Origin: Bin55 sp965205545
GTDB lineage: Bacteria > Pseudomonadota > Gammaproteobacteria > Pseudomonadales > Azotimanducaceae
Assembly: GCA_965205545.1 (NCBI GenBank)
Contig: OZ242170.1
Location: forward strand, 3,104,925 to 3,168,924
DNA: 64,000 nucleotides
Reading direction: 5' to 3'
A model generated the notes under the pieces. That model had not been told where the DNA came from. It saw only the letters and a program-made list of their open reading frames with translations, and did not search any database. This document shows, piece by piece, positions 9,501 to 17,375 of the stretch (the stretch's first letter is position 1; each line of letters begins with the position of its first letter). The position numbers and the translations under genes were made by a program.

Positions 9501-10711
9501 ACCTTTCCTGGAAGGTAGCTCGCGGCGATGCGGATTTCAGAATCGGTTTGGGCATGGATGTCGTCGGCAACAACATAGGAGTTGCCATCGAAACTTAGCC
9601 AAAGATCCCTGTTGATGTTGAAGCGCGCTGGGTTGGGATTGACATTTCCTCGTTGTTCCTCAATTAGAGTCAATGGTGTATCGCCAGACAATACGTAACC
9701 GTAAATGTCAGAACCTGACTGCGATAGGGGCCCCGGAGCTTGAACCTGCTCGAGGTTTACGCGAGGTGGACCCTCGACGCTGACAACTCGGAGATTGCGG
9801 GTTGGCTGGAACCCCCAGATCTCTTCATCTGGCCACTCTCTACTTGCTCGCTGGTAGCTAAACGAGTCGATCAGCGTGTTGGCTCTGGAGGCGATCACGA
9901 CGGTGTTCTCACCCCGAGAGACCAATACACTCAAGACACCATCATCGTCAATGTTGGCTGGAATTTGCGAACGTAGCGCGATCAGGCTGAATTCATCAGA
10001 CACTACCTTGCCCAATTCGACGACTCTAGGTCGACCGCCTGCCGCGAGTTCAATATAGGTGGTCAGAAGTTGTGGCAATCCGTCGACAAGATGGCGAAAA
10101 ACCTTTACGCCCAAGGTATCTGCAAGGAACTCATCAGTTTCACCACCAAGCTCCATCGTTCGGGTGAGCCACAATCTCATATGATCCTTGTCGAGAAAAG
10201 GACGCACCCTACCTTCCGTGTCCACGGAAAGTGTTACGAGCGCGGCACGCTCCATGTTCAAAAATTCAGGTTCTTCTTCCAACCCCCAAGTCAATTCCCC
10301 CGTGATCTCGTGGGGGCCGGCAGGTAGTCCTACCCGCGGAGTGTGGTTACCTCCGCCGAGCGTCGCAGGTTCTCCGTTAAGTAGTACGTTGTGAGGCTTG
10401 TGCGCGTTTGAAGTGGGCAGGAAAACAGACGAGTCGACAAATGCATATGCATCGATTCGAAATGATGCTCCGGTAGGCGCATTGCGTCTTACATTGACCT
10501 CTATTTCGCGAATCCACACGCAACCAACTTGACCACCGCCCTGTGCATCGTAGGGACAATCAATTAGATCCTGGTCGTGTAGCACCCAATCGACCCACGG
10601 CTTTAGCTCGTCTGGAACATAGACCTCATCTGCAAATGCGACAGGCGCCGATGCGATGACTACAAGTGCGATCAGCCCGACCGCCTTCGCAAGTAGCTTG
10701 CCATTCCTCAT
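6509..10711 (-). CDS. Large (1400-residue) membrane protein with duplicated periplasmic module, unknown function
   Basis: The start at 10711 is set by GGAGG seven bases upstream of the ATG; an ATG at 10747 in the same frame has no ribosome site. A signal peptide covers residues 1-28. A beta-rich exported region (29-480) comes next, then hydrophobic segments at about 484-600, a Ser/Thr-rich loop, two more segments near 714-770, a second exported module (770-1185) and about five terminal segments (1187-1355). A charged cytosolic tail ends the protein. The two exported modules look duplicated: each opens with a short helix, a DCP/DCLPDC-type cysteine pair and a W/L-x-x-D/E-V-x-V strand, and later NGE followed by a glycine-rich turn. 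I do not recognise the family. It lies directly downstream of four tandem solenoid-protein genes on the same strand, which hints at a joint envelope role. Confidence 0.8.
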   Translation of the reverse strand: MRNGKLLAKAVGLIALVVIASAPVAFADEVYVPDELKPWVDWVLHDQDLIDCPYDAQGGGQVGCVWIREIEVNVRRNAPTGASFRIDAYAFVDSSVFLPTSNAHKPHNVLLNGEPATLGGGNHTPRVGLPAGPHEITGELTWGLEEEPEFLNMERAALVTLSVDTEGRVRPFLDKDHMRLWLTRTMELGGETDEFLADTLGVKVFRHLVDGLPQLLTTYIELAAGGRPRVVELGKVVSDEFSLIALRSQIPANIDDDGVLSVLVSRGENTVVIASRANTLIDSFSYQRASREWPDEEIWGFQPTRNLRVVSVEGPPRVNLEQVQAPGPLSQSGSDIYGYVLSGDTPLTLIEEQRGNVNPNPARFNINRDLWLSFDGNSYVVADDIHAQTDSEIRIAASYLPGKVEVDGQLRLISFEDPTEQRSPGINLNQRNANIHAVSVFEGRGTMLANGWHVDANSLRATLHLPPGWRLLWTNGVDNVEQTWLSKWSIWDVFLCLLLVAFVFRIGGIWWAATIFVTVVLTYQENALPTIGWLVLAGLIYLTNLVNASWFRSATTVVYWSLAVAAAVVTVYFAAFSAMQAVFPQLDSPSPYSPVAYIASSRADSSQTEQVSVQSRSLTDTQLTKQMTIVTGTRLPTPRADPIMDRSIGSDSGAADSIMTSSGGATDFDTATHGVTIQTGPGTPTWQWSSAQLNWSGPVTKQQTISFALMPPWATRIVAGLGAVLALVAIGFFIAMRSATVAGNLPSFLRGVLPILAIVLLLPTDVLADTPDSRILQELRSRLTESPDCLPDCAYLEDVRVEVNEDSLEMNLLIHAEETIAVELPSGMNTWNPSSVLANGEETPLLRDLHGSLYVLLDRGKHTINIDADIGDLNRFEIEFPLKPSLVDIGATAWVIEGLVGGKLKGSNLAFSKLSEDADKDTRLEPALLSASQPVQPYVSVTRRMSLAYEPTVITTVVRIAPETEPFTVQVPLLPNETVLRAAGTVQENVITLSFREKENAQRWSSRFRVDGPIELTAPDLVDRNETWSIRGSDFWAFEYEGITPVKSDFNETVFHPRSSETLTLNLSRPVPAPGNVFTIESAYVRYVVGNRSHRTNLRLLIHASQSADFAVTLPEGAMVQAIRVRGDTQPIPADPRVVLPLRTGTHDYNIEWLVDSGTGLMFSTPQIGLEREARNINMTMSYPEDRWTLFLGGPTLGGAVMFWAVIAVVLLVAIAISRLPNMPITTADAILLSLGATLTNLWALLFAGAWFLAIWVRARKKEIDRIRFFYYLKQITYVALSVTGFSMLVWAVPSALLGQPNMHIAGYGSGPFTFKWFSDESDTVLPTAWVFSLPRWVFFIAMLIWSLWLAFALLKWTKSAWIAASEPEFWPAFRFWKERRARLAEVRKRRREEQEEAKE

Positions 10712-10925
10712 TTTGGTCCTCCAAACGCTCGTTGGTTTGCTTTGCATTACAAATTCTGCGTGAATTCAAGCGTTCTTCGCAGACTGCATACCGAGGTGGA
10801 TTCCTGAATTTGAACGGTTACTTACACCGTGCTTGACCTACCTAATACTAATGATGCGCCATAGCTTAGATGAGTCGCAACATAGTGAGAACATGCCACA
10901 CAGTCTGCTTAGGTGCCATGTTCAA

Positions 10926-12809
10926 TCACCAGCCGTAATATACGTTTTCTCCTCCCTCCTCAAGCGCTTTTGCGTCTTCGTCTGTGAGAAGTTTCGTGGC
11001 GTGATCAACTTGCTCTTGTGACAAGTTTTCTTGGTGGCGGTTGAACGACAGGAGCATCATCGCTGCTCTCGACTTGACCGCCTTTGAGGGCAGTCGATCT
11101 ATCGAATTGAGAAGCCCTTCGGGATCGGATCTAGCCCAAGTCGAGGCCAATGACATGTAGAAACTCTCTCTATCGGATTCGGAAAGCTGTTGAGCCAGAT
11201 TGAGTGCTTCGTCAACATCTCCATCGCGGATCATCGCGCCACTCACCATTTGATAAGCCTGCAGTCTAGAAGGACCTTTCCTTACTTGAGGAAGAAGCTC
11301 GATAGCTTTGTCCAAATCAGAATAAGCTAGAGATGAAATGACGGTCACTTCCAGCGTCATTCCAGTCCGCCTTGCATCATCCCGTTCGATAGGTTGCGCG
11401 ACCGCGGTATCCATTGCTAGCTGAGGGTCAATTCTCACAAGTTCCCACAAGATTCCTTGTAGAAGCTGTGCCTTTATCTCCTTATTCGTAGGCTCGTTTA
11501 GGATCCATTCGAGGGCAGCCTCATGGTCACCATCTACCCATTCGCCGACTACAGCGATCGCGGCTGCGGTTCTTGTATTTCCACTACTCATCCCGACAAC
11601 CAATGCCGCGGCCTCCTCCGGAGAATTTCTAGCTACGTTGCTCATTGCCGTCGATATCGCTGTTGGTTGAAGATGTTCGGGTAGGACATCGATGCTGTCT
11701 AGGACCTCTCGTGGCTTCGAATATCCCCAAGTTCTAACGACTGACTCCTCCAACTGCCTTCGCAAAGTCCGTTTCTCCACTTCAGATGCAGCTGCAAGTG
11801 CAGATTGAGGATCAGTTTGTGCCCATGTATCTATCACTCCAGAGGCGATGACACTGTACTGCTCGTTATCGACAGTTAGCGCGAACCTAAACGCACCGGC
11901 CGGATCGGAAACGGCAACGTCATTTAGGACGCTGCGAAGCACCCATCTCCGTGTATCACCATTGGTCAACGATTGATTGATTTGGTCCAAGACTCCCGTT
12001 CCGTCTTGTTCAACCCACGTGGTTGCCACACGAGCAATGGTCCAAATGTGCTGGGAGTCGTTCTGTAGATCGAGGGCCAGTTCGTTCCAGGCTCTTTCAG
12101 GATCCTCCAATGCGTCTTCGATTTTTCGCACTGCAATGGCTCCAACTGCAACCTGTTCATTTCCAAGGTCTCGGGCGATGGCAAGAAGTATTTCTTCAGA
12201 GAGATCCATTCGTTCTTGGACGATTGCCCTCAACGCTGTTTCCTTCCAGTTCTCATCAAGAGATCGGGCATGGGCAACGGCTTCATCCAAATCGGAATGT
12301 GCCCACTCCTGAAATACATTCGATATAAACTGCCAGATGCTGTATTCCTGACTGTCCATACTCAATGCGCGGGACAGCGCTCGCTTTGGATTGAGGTGTG
12401 CTAGCCGCTGTATTAGAACCGTCTGTATCGAGTTTCGATAATCGTTCCGCACTAGGTCTTTCGATTGTGAAAATAGTTCAACTACCTGCGCTTCATTTGA
12501 TTCGAGTAGCAGATTGCGAAGTGCAACGCTACGCTCAAACGCACTCTTAATTGCTAGGAGTTCATCTAGATTTCGTACAGTCTTCCTTGCGGTCTGACTC
12601 GAGCTAGCGGTCTCTTCGTAGTCAAACTGCCCGGGGACTTCAATCTCCGCTTGTTCTTCTGCGGAACTTGGTTCGGTGGTAGCTGCCATGTCGTCGCGTT
12701 TGTCGGGTGCCACGAGTAGCCAATACACTGCGCTAGCGGTACCGATACCAAGTACGAACGCGAGTGTTAGCAGTGCAAAAAAAGTACCTTGCGATCTAGT
12801 TGATTTCAT
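10926..12809 (-). CDS. Membrane-anchored DP-repeat solenoid protein, paralogue P1
   Basis: A 627-residue protein. Residues 10-34 form one hydrophobic segment (LGIGTASAVYWLLVAP), a membrane anchor or an uncleaved signal; residues 35-85 are an acidic linker. The family signature SAFERSVALRNLL lies near residue 90. About twelve helical repeats of 32-36 residues follow, each with a core such as SDPAGAF, TDPQSAL, SKPREVL, IDPQLAM or SDPEGLL, usually preceded by a Trp or Leu. The C-terminus has the family motif LSQEQVDHATKLL. The arrangement resembles TPR/HEAT-type alpha-solenoids, which normally bind protein partners, but I recognise no named family. It is closest to P2 in its N-terminal anchor. 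A promoter-like element lies 28 bases upstream, and no Shine-Dalgarno site is visible. Function unknown. Confidence 0.88.
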   Translation of the reverse strand: MKSTRSQGTFFALLTLAFVLGIGTASAVYWLLVAPDKRDDMAATTEPSSAEEQAEIEVPGQFDYEETASSSQTARKTVRNLDELLAIKSAFERSVALRNLLLESNEAQVVELFSQSKDLVRNDYRNSIQTVLIQRLAHLNPKRALSRALSMDSQEYSIWQFISNVFQEWAHSDLDEAVAHARSLDENWKETALRAIVQERMDLSEEILLAIARDLGNEQVAVGAIAVRKIEDALEDPERAWNELALDLQNDSQHIWTIARVATTWVEQDGTGVLDQINQSLTNGDTRRWVLRSVLNDVAVSDPAGAFRFALTVDNEQYSVIASGVIDTWAQTDPQSALAAASEVEKRTLRRQLEESVVRTWGYSKPREVLDSIDVLPEHLQPTAISTAMSNVARNSPEEAAALVVGMSSGNTRTAAAIAVVGEWVDGDHEAALEWILNEPTNKEIKAQLLQGILWELVRIDPQLAMDTAVAQPIERDDARRTGMTLEVTVISSLAYSDLDKAIELLPQVRKGPSRLQAYQMVSGAMIRDGDVDEALNLAQQLSESDRESFYMSLASTWARSDPEGLLNSIDRLPSKAVKSRAAMMLLSFNRHQENLSQEQVDHATKLLTDEDAKALEEGGENVYYGW

Positions 12810-12836
12810 GAATTCGGACGAGTAGGGGGTAGAGGC

Positions 12837-12865
12837 ATGGTATGCGTAAGAGCAATTGGGGTCAA
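12837..12865 (-). promoter_or_regulatory. Promoter-like element of P1
   Basis: On the minus strand TTGACC (12860-12865) and TACCAT (12837-12842) are separated by 17 bases, with the start codon 27 bases further on. The same pair of hexamers with the same spacing precedes P3, and close variants precede P2 and P4; this recurrence is the main evidence. TACCAT matches the sigma-70 -10 consensus at four of six positions. Confidence 0.5.
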
Positions 12866-13058
12866 TATTCCAACAACTCGGAACCGATTAGATGGTTTGT
12901 TTGAGGTGCCGAATGTCCATCAATTCGAATTGGTGGCACTACGGGCGAACGAATCACATTCGGCGAGATCGGTTAGACAACCCCGAAATTCGTTGCAGAA
13001 AGGGAGGATGGAACGGGATTGTCTTCTCGAGTGCACCGCTCGCACAATCGAGAAAATC

Positions 13059-14930
13059 CTACCACCATTGAAAAGTACTGGCGTCCCCTTCCTCAATCAG
13101 TTGACGGTCGTCTTCGTTTAGAAACTTTTTTGCCTCTTCTATCTGTTCGTCGGTAAGGACCTTTTGCCATTCGCGGTTGGAGAGCACAATTGCCATTGCC
13201 GCTTTCGACTTGAGCTCTTGGGTGGAAAGACGGTCCATGGAATTGAGAAGTCCTTCAGAATCTGCTCTTGCCCAAGCTGCAGCTATTGGCTGAAAGACAG
13301 TGGACGTTTCGGCATCGGGCACCTGCTGAAGCAATTCAAGTGTCTGATCAATATTGTTGCTTCGTGCCAGTGCGCTACCCACCCTTTGATATGCCTGCAA
13401 CCTGGTCTGTCCCTTCCGTGTCTGAGGAAGGAATTCCAGGGCTTTTTCGACGTCTTCCATCGCCAATGCACTTACAACACGCAACTCCATTCCCGTTTCG
13501 CCGTCCGCTATTGACTGTTCCAGTGCGATTTCCATGGCTAGCGCTGGATCAACCGGCGCAAGCCTACCAATGATTGACTCAAGCAATTGAGGCTGAATAT
13601 CTGAAATTGACGGTTCCGTCTGAATCCAATCCAGTGCAGCTCTTGCGTCTCCTCTTGCCCACGTAAACGCTACGCTCGTTGCAATTTGTGTCTTTTCGGG
13701 TCCTGCGTCCAGCTCGGATGCAAGCTCTGCAGCTTCGCTAGGAGAGGTCCATGCAATCCTCCCAATAGCGGCTCGTGTAGCTAGTGCACTAAGCCCTTCA
13801 GGTAACTCGCTCGTTCGCTTCAAGATCCCACGAGGTTCTGCATGAGCCCATGTACTAACAATTGAATCCTGTAATTGGTTCCGCAGTGTTGACTGGTCGA
13901 CTTGCGAGGCCGCAGCCAGCGCGGCTCTTGGATCTGACCGAGCCCATCTATCCGCAACGCCCGTGAGTGTCAGGTTGTAAAGATCGTCCTCAATAGTCAA
14001 TGCATACTCAAATGCCGTAGATGGATCGTTTTCGGCTACGAAATTGAGCACATATCGAACTACTTGCACCTTGGTCTGAGAGTTTGTTAGCGAGGAAACA
14101 AGCTGATCCATGACCTCAAAACCGCTCTGCTCAATCCAAGAAATAGCAACTCGAGAAATATTCCACGAGTGTTGCGCGTCGTCTTGCAGACTGGATACGA
14201 GTCCGCTCCAATTTCTTGCCGGATTTTCAATAGCTTTGTTGACTTCAAGCTGTCTGATGAGTGCAACCGCTATCTGTTCATCGCCAAGATCTCGAGCGAT
14301 CTCACGAAGATTCTCTTCAGGAAGATCGATTCGTTCTTGCAGAATCGCTTCAGCAGCCGACCTCCTAGTACTCTGATCCAATGATTTAGCACTTGAAATG
14401 GCTTTGTTCAAATTGGAATTTGCCCACTCTCGATACACGATGGGCACGAATTGTGCGGACAAGAATGGTTCACGTTTGTCTAACTTGATGGCGTGGGTTT
14501 GTGCTCGAGTTGGATTGATCTGAGCCAGTCTCTGGATGATTGCAGTCTGTAGTTCGCGACTGCTAGAACGGCTAGGTAGGCTCAAGGATTGGGACAGCAA
14601 TTCCATTGTGCCCTCTTCATCGTTGTTGGCTACCAGGTCTCGCAGCGCTAAGCTCCGATCAAACGGGCTTTTGATTTGTTCGATGTCACTTAGACTTGTG
14701 GGTGTCGCGCTAGAACTTTGGTCTAGATCCCTTGCTAGGTTGGACGCCTGGTGATCTTGGATATGGGAAGTGTCGGTGCTTTTGGGAATTTCGGTGATGT
14801 CTTTCTGGAGCGGGTTACTCTCGTTTGGCGCTAGTAGGAACCAATACACCGCACAGGAGAATCCGATGCCAAGCAGAAAAGTGAAAGCTGGCAACGCATA
14901 GCGGTTCATTCGCGATGTGGAAGATTTCAT
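13059..14930 (-). CDS. Membrane-anchored DP-repeat solenoid protein, paralogue P2
   Basis: A 623-residue paralogue of P1. The N-terminus has a basic stretch and then a hydrophobic segment at 12-35 with LGIGFSCAVYW, almost matching P1's anchor. A Ser/Asp-rich linker follows, then the signature SPFDRSLALRDLV. Around a dozen helical repeats carry cores such as INPTRAQ, NDPSTAF, SDPRAAL, TSPSEAA, GDARAAL and VDPALAM. The C-terminus contains LTDEQIEEAKKFL. The first coding bases of P1 and P2 are also alike (MKSTRS versus MKSSTS), so these two are probably the most recent duplicates in the array. The gap to P1 is 249 bases. The bulk of the protein should lie on the periplasmic side if the N-terminal segment is a type II anchor. 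Function unknown. Confidence 0.88.
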   Translation of the reverse strand: MKSSTSRMNRYALPAFTFLLGIGFSCAVYWFLLAPNESNPLQKDITEIPKSTDTSHIQDHQASNLARDLDQSSSATPTSLSDIEQIKSPFDRSLALRDLVANNDEEGTMELLSQSLSLPSRSSSRELQTAIIQRLAQINPTRAQTHAIKLDKREPFLSAQFVPIVYREWANSNLNKAISSAKSLDQSTRRSAAEAILQERIDLPEENLREIARDLGDEQIAVALIRQLEVNKAIENPARNWSGLVSSLQDDAQHSWNISRVAISWIEQSGFEVMDQLVSSLTNSQTKVQVVRYVLNFVAENDPSTAFEYALTIEDDLYNLTLTGVADRWARSDPRAALAAASQVDQSTLRNQLQDSIVSTWAHAEPRGILKRTSELPEGLSALATRAAIGRIAWTSPSEAAELASELDAGPEKTQIATSVAFTWARGDARAALDWIQTEPSISDIQPQLLESIIGRLAPVDPALAMEIALEQSIADGETGMELRVVSALAMEDVEKALEFLPQTRKGQTRLQAYQRVGSALARSNNIDQTLELLQQVPDAETSTVFQPIAAAWARADSEGLLNSMDRLSTQELKSKAAMAIVLSNREWQKVLTDEQIEEAKKFLNEDDRQLIEEGDASTFQWW

Positions 14931-14958
14931 GAAATTGCTATCGGGAAGTGCCTCGTAA

Positions 14959-14987
14959 AGGGTATGCGATCAGGTTTGTGAACTCAA
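14959..14987 (-). promoter_or_regulatory. Promoter-like element of P2
   Basis: On the minus strand TTGAGT (14982-14987), 17 bases, then TACCCT (14959-14964). The distance to the ATG (28 bases) matches P1, and both genes share the octamer GGTATGCG (plus strand) straddling the -10-like site. The hexamers are weaker than those of P1 and P3; the call rests on the conserved layout. Confidence 0.42.
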
Positions 14988-15069
14988 CTCAGCAACGTCT
15001 GGAAATCGGCTAGACCGTACAGCTTTCCCTGTACCAAACACTCGAACCAAATCCGTGGAGTTCGTCTCA

Positions 15070-15360
15070 TTATTCTCTTTGTATAAATTTCTTGGCGTGT
15101 TCGACTTAATCATCCGTAAGAACACGGTGCCACGCATTGGAGTCGACAGAGGGTCTCACAGCACGTCATCGAACTCGGATTGAGGAGCTTCTCGATGTCG
15201 CTCAGTGGATCAAACGGGGTCGTGACACAACCACGAATTGGTGACAGTCTCGTCGTAGCGAACTCGCTCGTTCTCAGGCAACTGATTTGCCAAATCTAAC
15301 GCTCTACGAGCCTTACCATTCTTGAACGCAGTTCATCGTAGCAACGACTACATTTGCACC
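15070..15360 (-). pseudogene. Degenerate C-terminal remnant of a further DP-repeat paralogue
   Basis: No open frame spans this interval, but minus-strand translation recovers two blocks typical of the family's C-terminus. LDLANQLPENERVRY, continuing to NSWLCHDP, corresponds to LNLAQQLSESDRESF and STWARSDP in P1. In another frame NAWHRVLTDD, a stop, then VEHAKKFIQ corresponds to REWQKVLTDEQIEEAKKFL in P2. At least one frameshift and several stops separate them, and a TAA at 15070-15072 falls where the family normally ends. The remnant lies directly downstream of P3's stop and upstream of P2. It is therefore the dead 3' end of another tandem copy, whose 5' part is gone. Confidence 0.82.
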
Positions 15361-15404
15361 TGCGATACGGATGTGCAATCGGGTTAGTGATTGCCGAGTG
15401 GCTA

Positions 15405-17294
15405 CTATTGCCTCGCAGCGGGAGCGGGCAATACGAACCCTTGCTCGACTCCCAATCGGTACCCGAGAGTTCTTCCTGCGTCACCTTTGTCTACGGTCTC
15501 AGCATCTTCACTGGTAAGAAAGGTCTTAGCTCGGTCAATTTGATCCTGTGAAAGAATCTTTTGCCAACTGTTCCAAGTTATTAGCGTGAGAGCGGCACTG
15601 GATTTGACTTCAGCCGTGGGCAACTGGTCGATGTTGTCGTACAAGTCCTGCGCATCGTTGGACGCCCAAGTGCTAACGAGATTGCCAAAATATCGTTCTC
15701 GGTCTGACTCCTGCAAGTTGGACGCAAGTTTGAGTGCACTGTCAGTCTGACCAGCACGCACCAATGCTCCTCCGACCGAGATGTGAGCCCATAGGCTCGT
15801 CTGTCCGTCGCGCACCCGAGGAAGCATTGAAAGAGCCTTTTGAGGGTCCACGCCCGCGATATAACTCAGCACCGTGTACTCCAATCCTGAACCGTTACTG
15901 CCTACTGGTTGGTTCAAAGCGACTTGCATCGCGAATTCCGGATCGTCACGTGCAAGGCGACCCAAGACAAGCGGAAGCAGCTGCCCCCGCAATTCCTTGA
16001 GATCGCCGTTGTTCAATACCCAGTCCAACGCAGCGTTGACATCAGTTCTAACCCAATTGGAAACTATGGTGTATGCGACGGAATAGCGGCTTGTGGGGTC
16101 GTCCATTCCTGCCATGAGTTGGGCAGCTTGTTCGGGGGATGTACGGGCTATCGCCATGATCGCTTGACTCTGTGCCATAGCTCGGGATGTCTCGGGAATT
16201 CGATCAAGATTCTCTAGTATGAAGTGTGGATCGCTGCTGGCCCAAACTTGAACAATCGACCACTCTAAGTTACGGCGAACCAAACCGGCTTCAATCGTTT
16301 GTGCCGCATTGAGAGCCGTCTCGGGGTCTAGGCTTGCCCAAGCTCTTGCAACCACTAGCAAAAGGTTGTTTCCATCGTCGTCCATGCCTCTCACGTAGTC
16401 AAAAGCTCCCTGCGGGTCCGATTGCACTATGCGATTGACAATGGCGGTAAGTATTGACTGTCGAGTCTGCCAGTCCACTAGGGATCGGTTGATCTCTTCC
16501 AGCACGCTCAGTCCACTCTTATCAAACCATGCTTCTGCAACTTGGATAAGCAAACCAGTCTGTGATGCATTGCCAATGTCGTCGTTGACTAGCGCGTTCC
16601 ACGCTTGCTCCGGACTCTCCATGGACTCTGCCAGATTGGACTGTGCGATTAGTTCGATGGCAAGCTGTTCGTTTCCGACTCTACGTGCAATTTCTTGGCG
16701 TAGGTCTTCCGAAAGGTCATCTCTGGCTTGGAGGATGGCTCGAAGTGCTGCGTGCTTTCGAAATCCTTCCAGGGACGTGGCATGAGCAATAGCGCCATCC
16801 AAGTCGTTTAACGCCCATTCTGAGAAAGTGGTTGAGATCAGGGCGTCGCGCTCAAATCTAGGCATTGTGGCTATATGAGTTAGCGCAGCTTTGGGATTTA
16901 GAGAAGCGAATCGTTGGAAAATGGCGTTCTGAGTGCTACGTCGCTGACTGTACTGTTCGATTTCCTTTGATTGCTTAATCAATTTGACCAATTGCTGTTC
17001 GTCTGCATCAGCAAGGAGATTGTGCAACGCCACGGAGCGATCGAATCCACGGTCAAAAGCTGTTAGATCGCTTAGAAATTCAACCTGAGTCTGTACGCTG
17101 CGTGATTGGTTGAGAGTATCTGGCTCTTCGTGGTTGAGCGAGCTGGAGACTGCTGCGTCTTCAAGGCTCTGCTGGTTACTATTGCTACATCCAGTCAATG
17201 CAACAAGGACGGCGGTAAGTGCTCCTAGTCCCAATAGTGAATTGAGCAATGTATTACAGGGTACCTTACGGTTCTGCCTCTTGGAATGTTCCAT
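15405..17294 (-). CDS. DP-repeat solenoid lipoprotein, paralogue P3
   Basis: A 629-residue paralogue whose N-terminus is a lipoprotein signal: basic residues, a hydrophobic core at 16-34 and the lipobox LTGC with Cys36, followed by Ser, which does not signal inner-membrane retention. It should therefore be lipidated and probably sorted to the outer membrane, unlike P1 and P2. The family signature RGFDRSVALHNLL precedes repeats with cores such as LNPKAAL, SDPQGAF, LDPETAL, SDPHFIL, TSPEQAA and DDPEFAM. The C-terminal motif is LSQDQIDRAKTFL. The protein then runs about 20 residues further than P1, ending in a proline/alanine-rich tail next to the remnant of another copy, so the tail may be recombinant. 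Function unknown. Confidence 0.88.
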   Translation of the reverse strand: MEHSKRQNRKVPCNTLLNSLLGLGALTAVLVALTGCSNSNQQSLEDAAVSSSLNHEEPDTLNQSRSVQTQVEFLSDLTAFDRGFDRSVALHNLLADADEQQLVKLIKQSKEIEQYSQRRSTQNAIFQRFASLNPKAALTHIATMPRFERDALISTTFSEWALNDLDGAIAHATSLEGFRKHAALRAILQARDDLSEDLRQEIARRVGNEQLAIELIAQSNLAESMESPEQAWNALVNDDIGNASQTGLLIQVAEAWFDKSGLSVLEEINRSLVDWQTRQSILTAIVNRIVQSDPQGAFDYVRGMDDDGNNLLLVVARAWASLDPETALNAAQTIEAGLVRRNLEWSIVQVWASSDPHFILENLDRIPETSRAMAQSQAIMAIARTSPEQAAQLMAGMDDPTSRYSVAYTIVSNWVRTDVNAALDWVLNNGDLKELRGQLLPLVLGRLARDDPEFAMQVALNQPVGSNGSGLEYTVLSYIAGVDPQKALSMLPRVRDGQTSLWAHISVGGALVRAGQTDSALKLASNLQESDRERYFGNLVSTWASNDAQDLYDNIDQLPTAEVKSSAALTLITWNSWQKILSQDQIDRAKTFLTSEDAETVDKGDAGRTLGYRLGVEQGFVLPAPAARQ

Positions 17295-17323
17295 CTTGGT
17301 TAGTCTGTTTGCTGGCTGGGAGT

Positions 17324-17352
17324 ATGGTATTTTCTGGTCAACATTGGGTCAA
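17324..17352 (-). promoter_or_regulatory. Promoter-like element of P3
   Basis: On the minus strand TTGACC (17347-17352), 17 bases, then TACCAT (17324-17329). Both hexamers and the spacing are identical to the element in front of P1, although the surrounding sequence differs. A second TTGACC lies inside the spacer. The start codon is 29 bases downstream. Confidence 0.5.
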
Positions 17353-17375
17353 GCATTGCTCGATCCGATTGGGAA

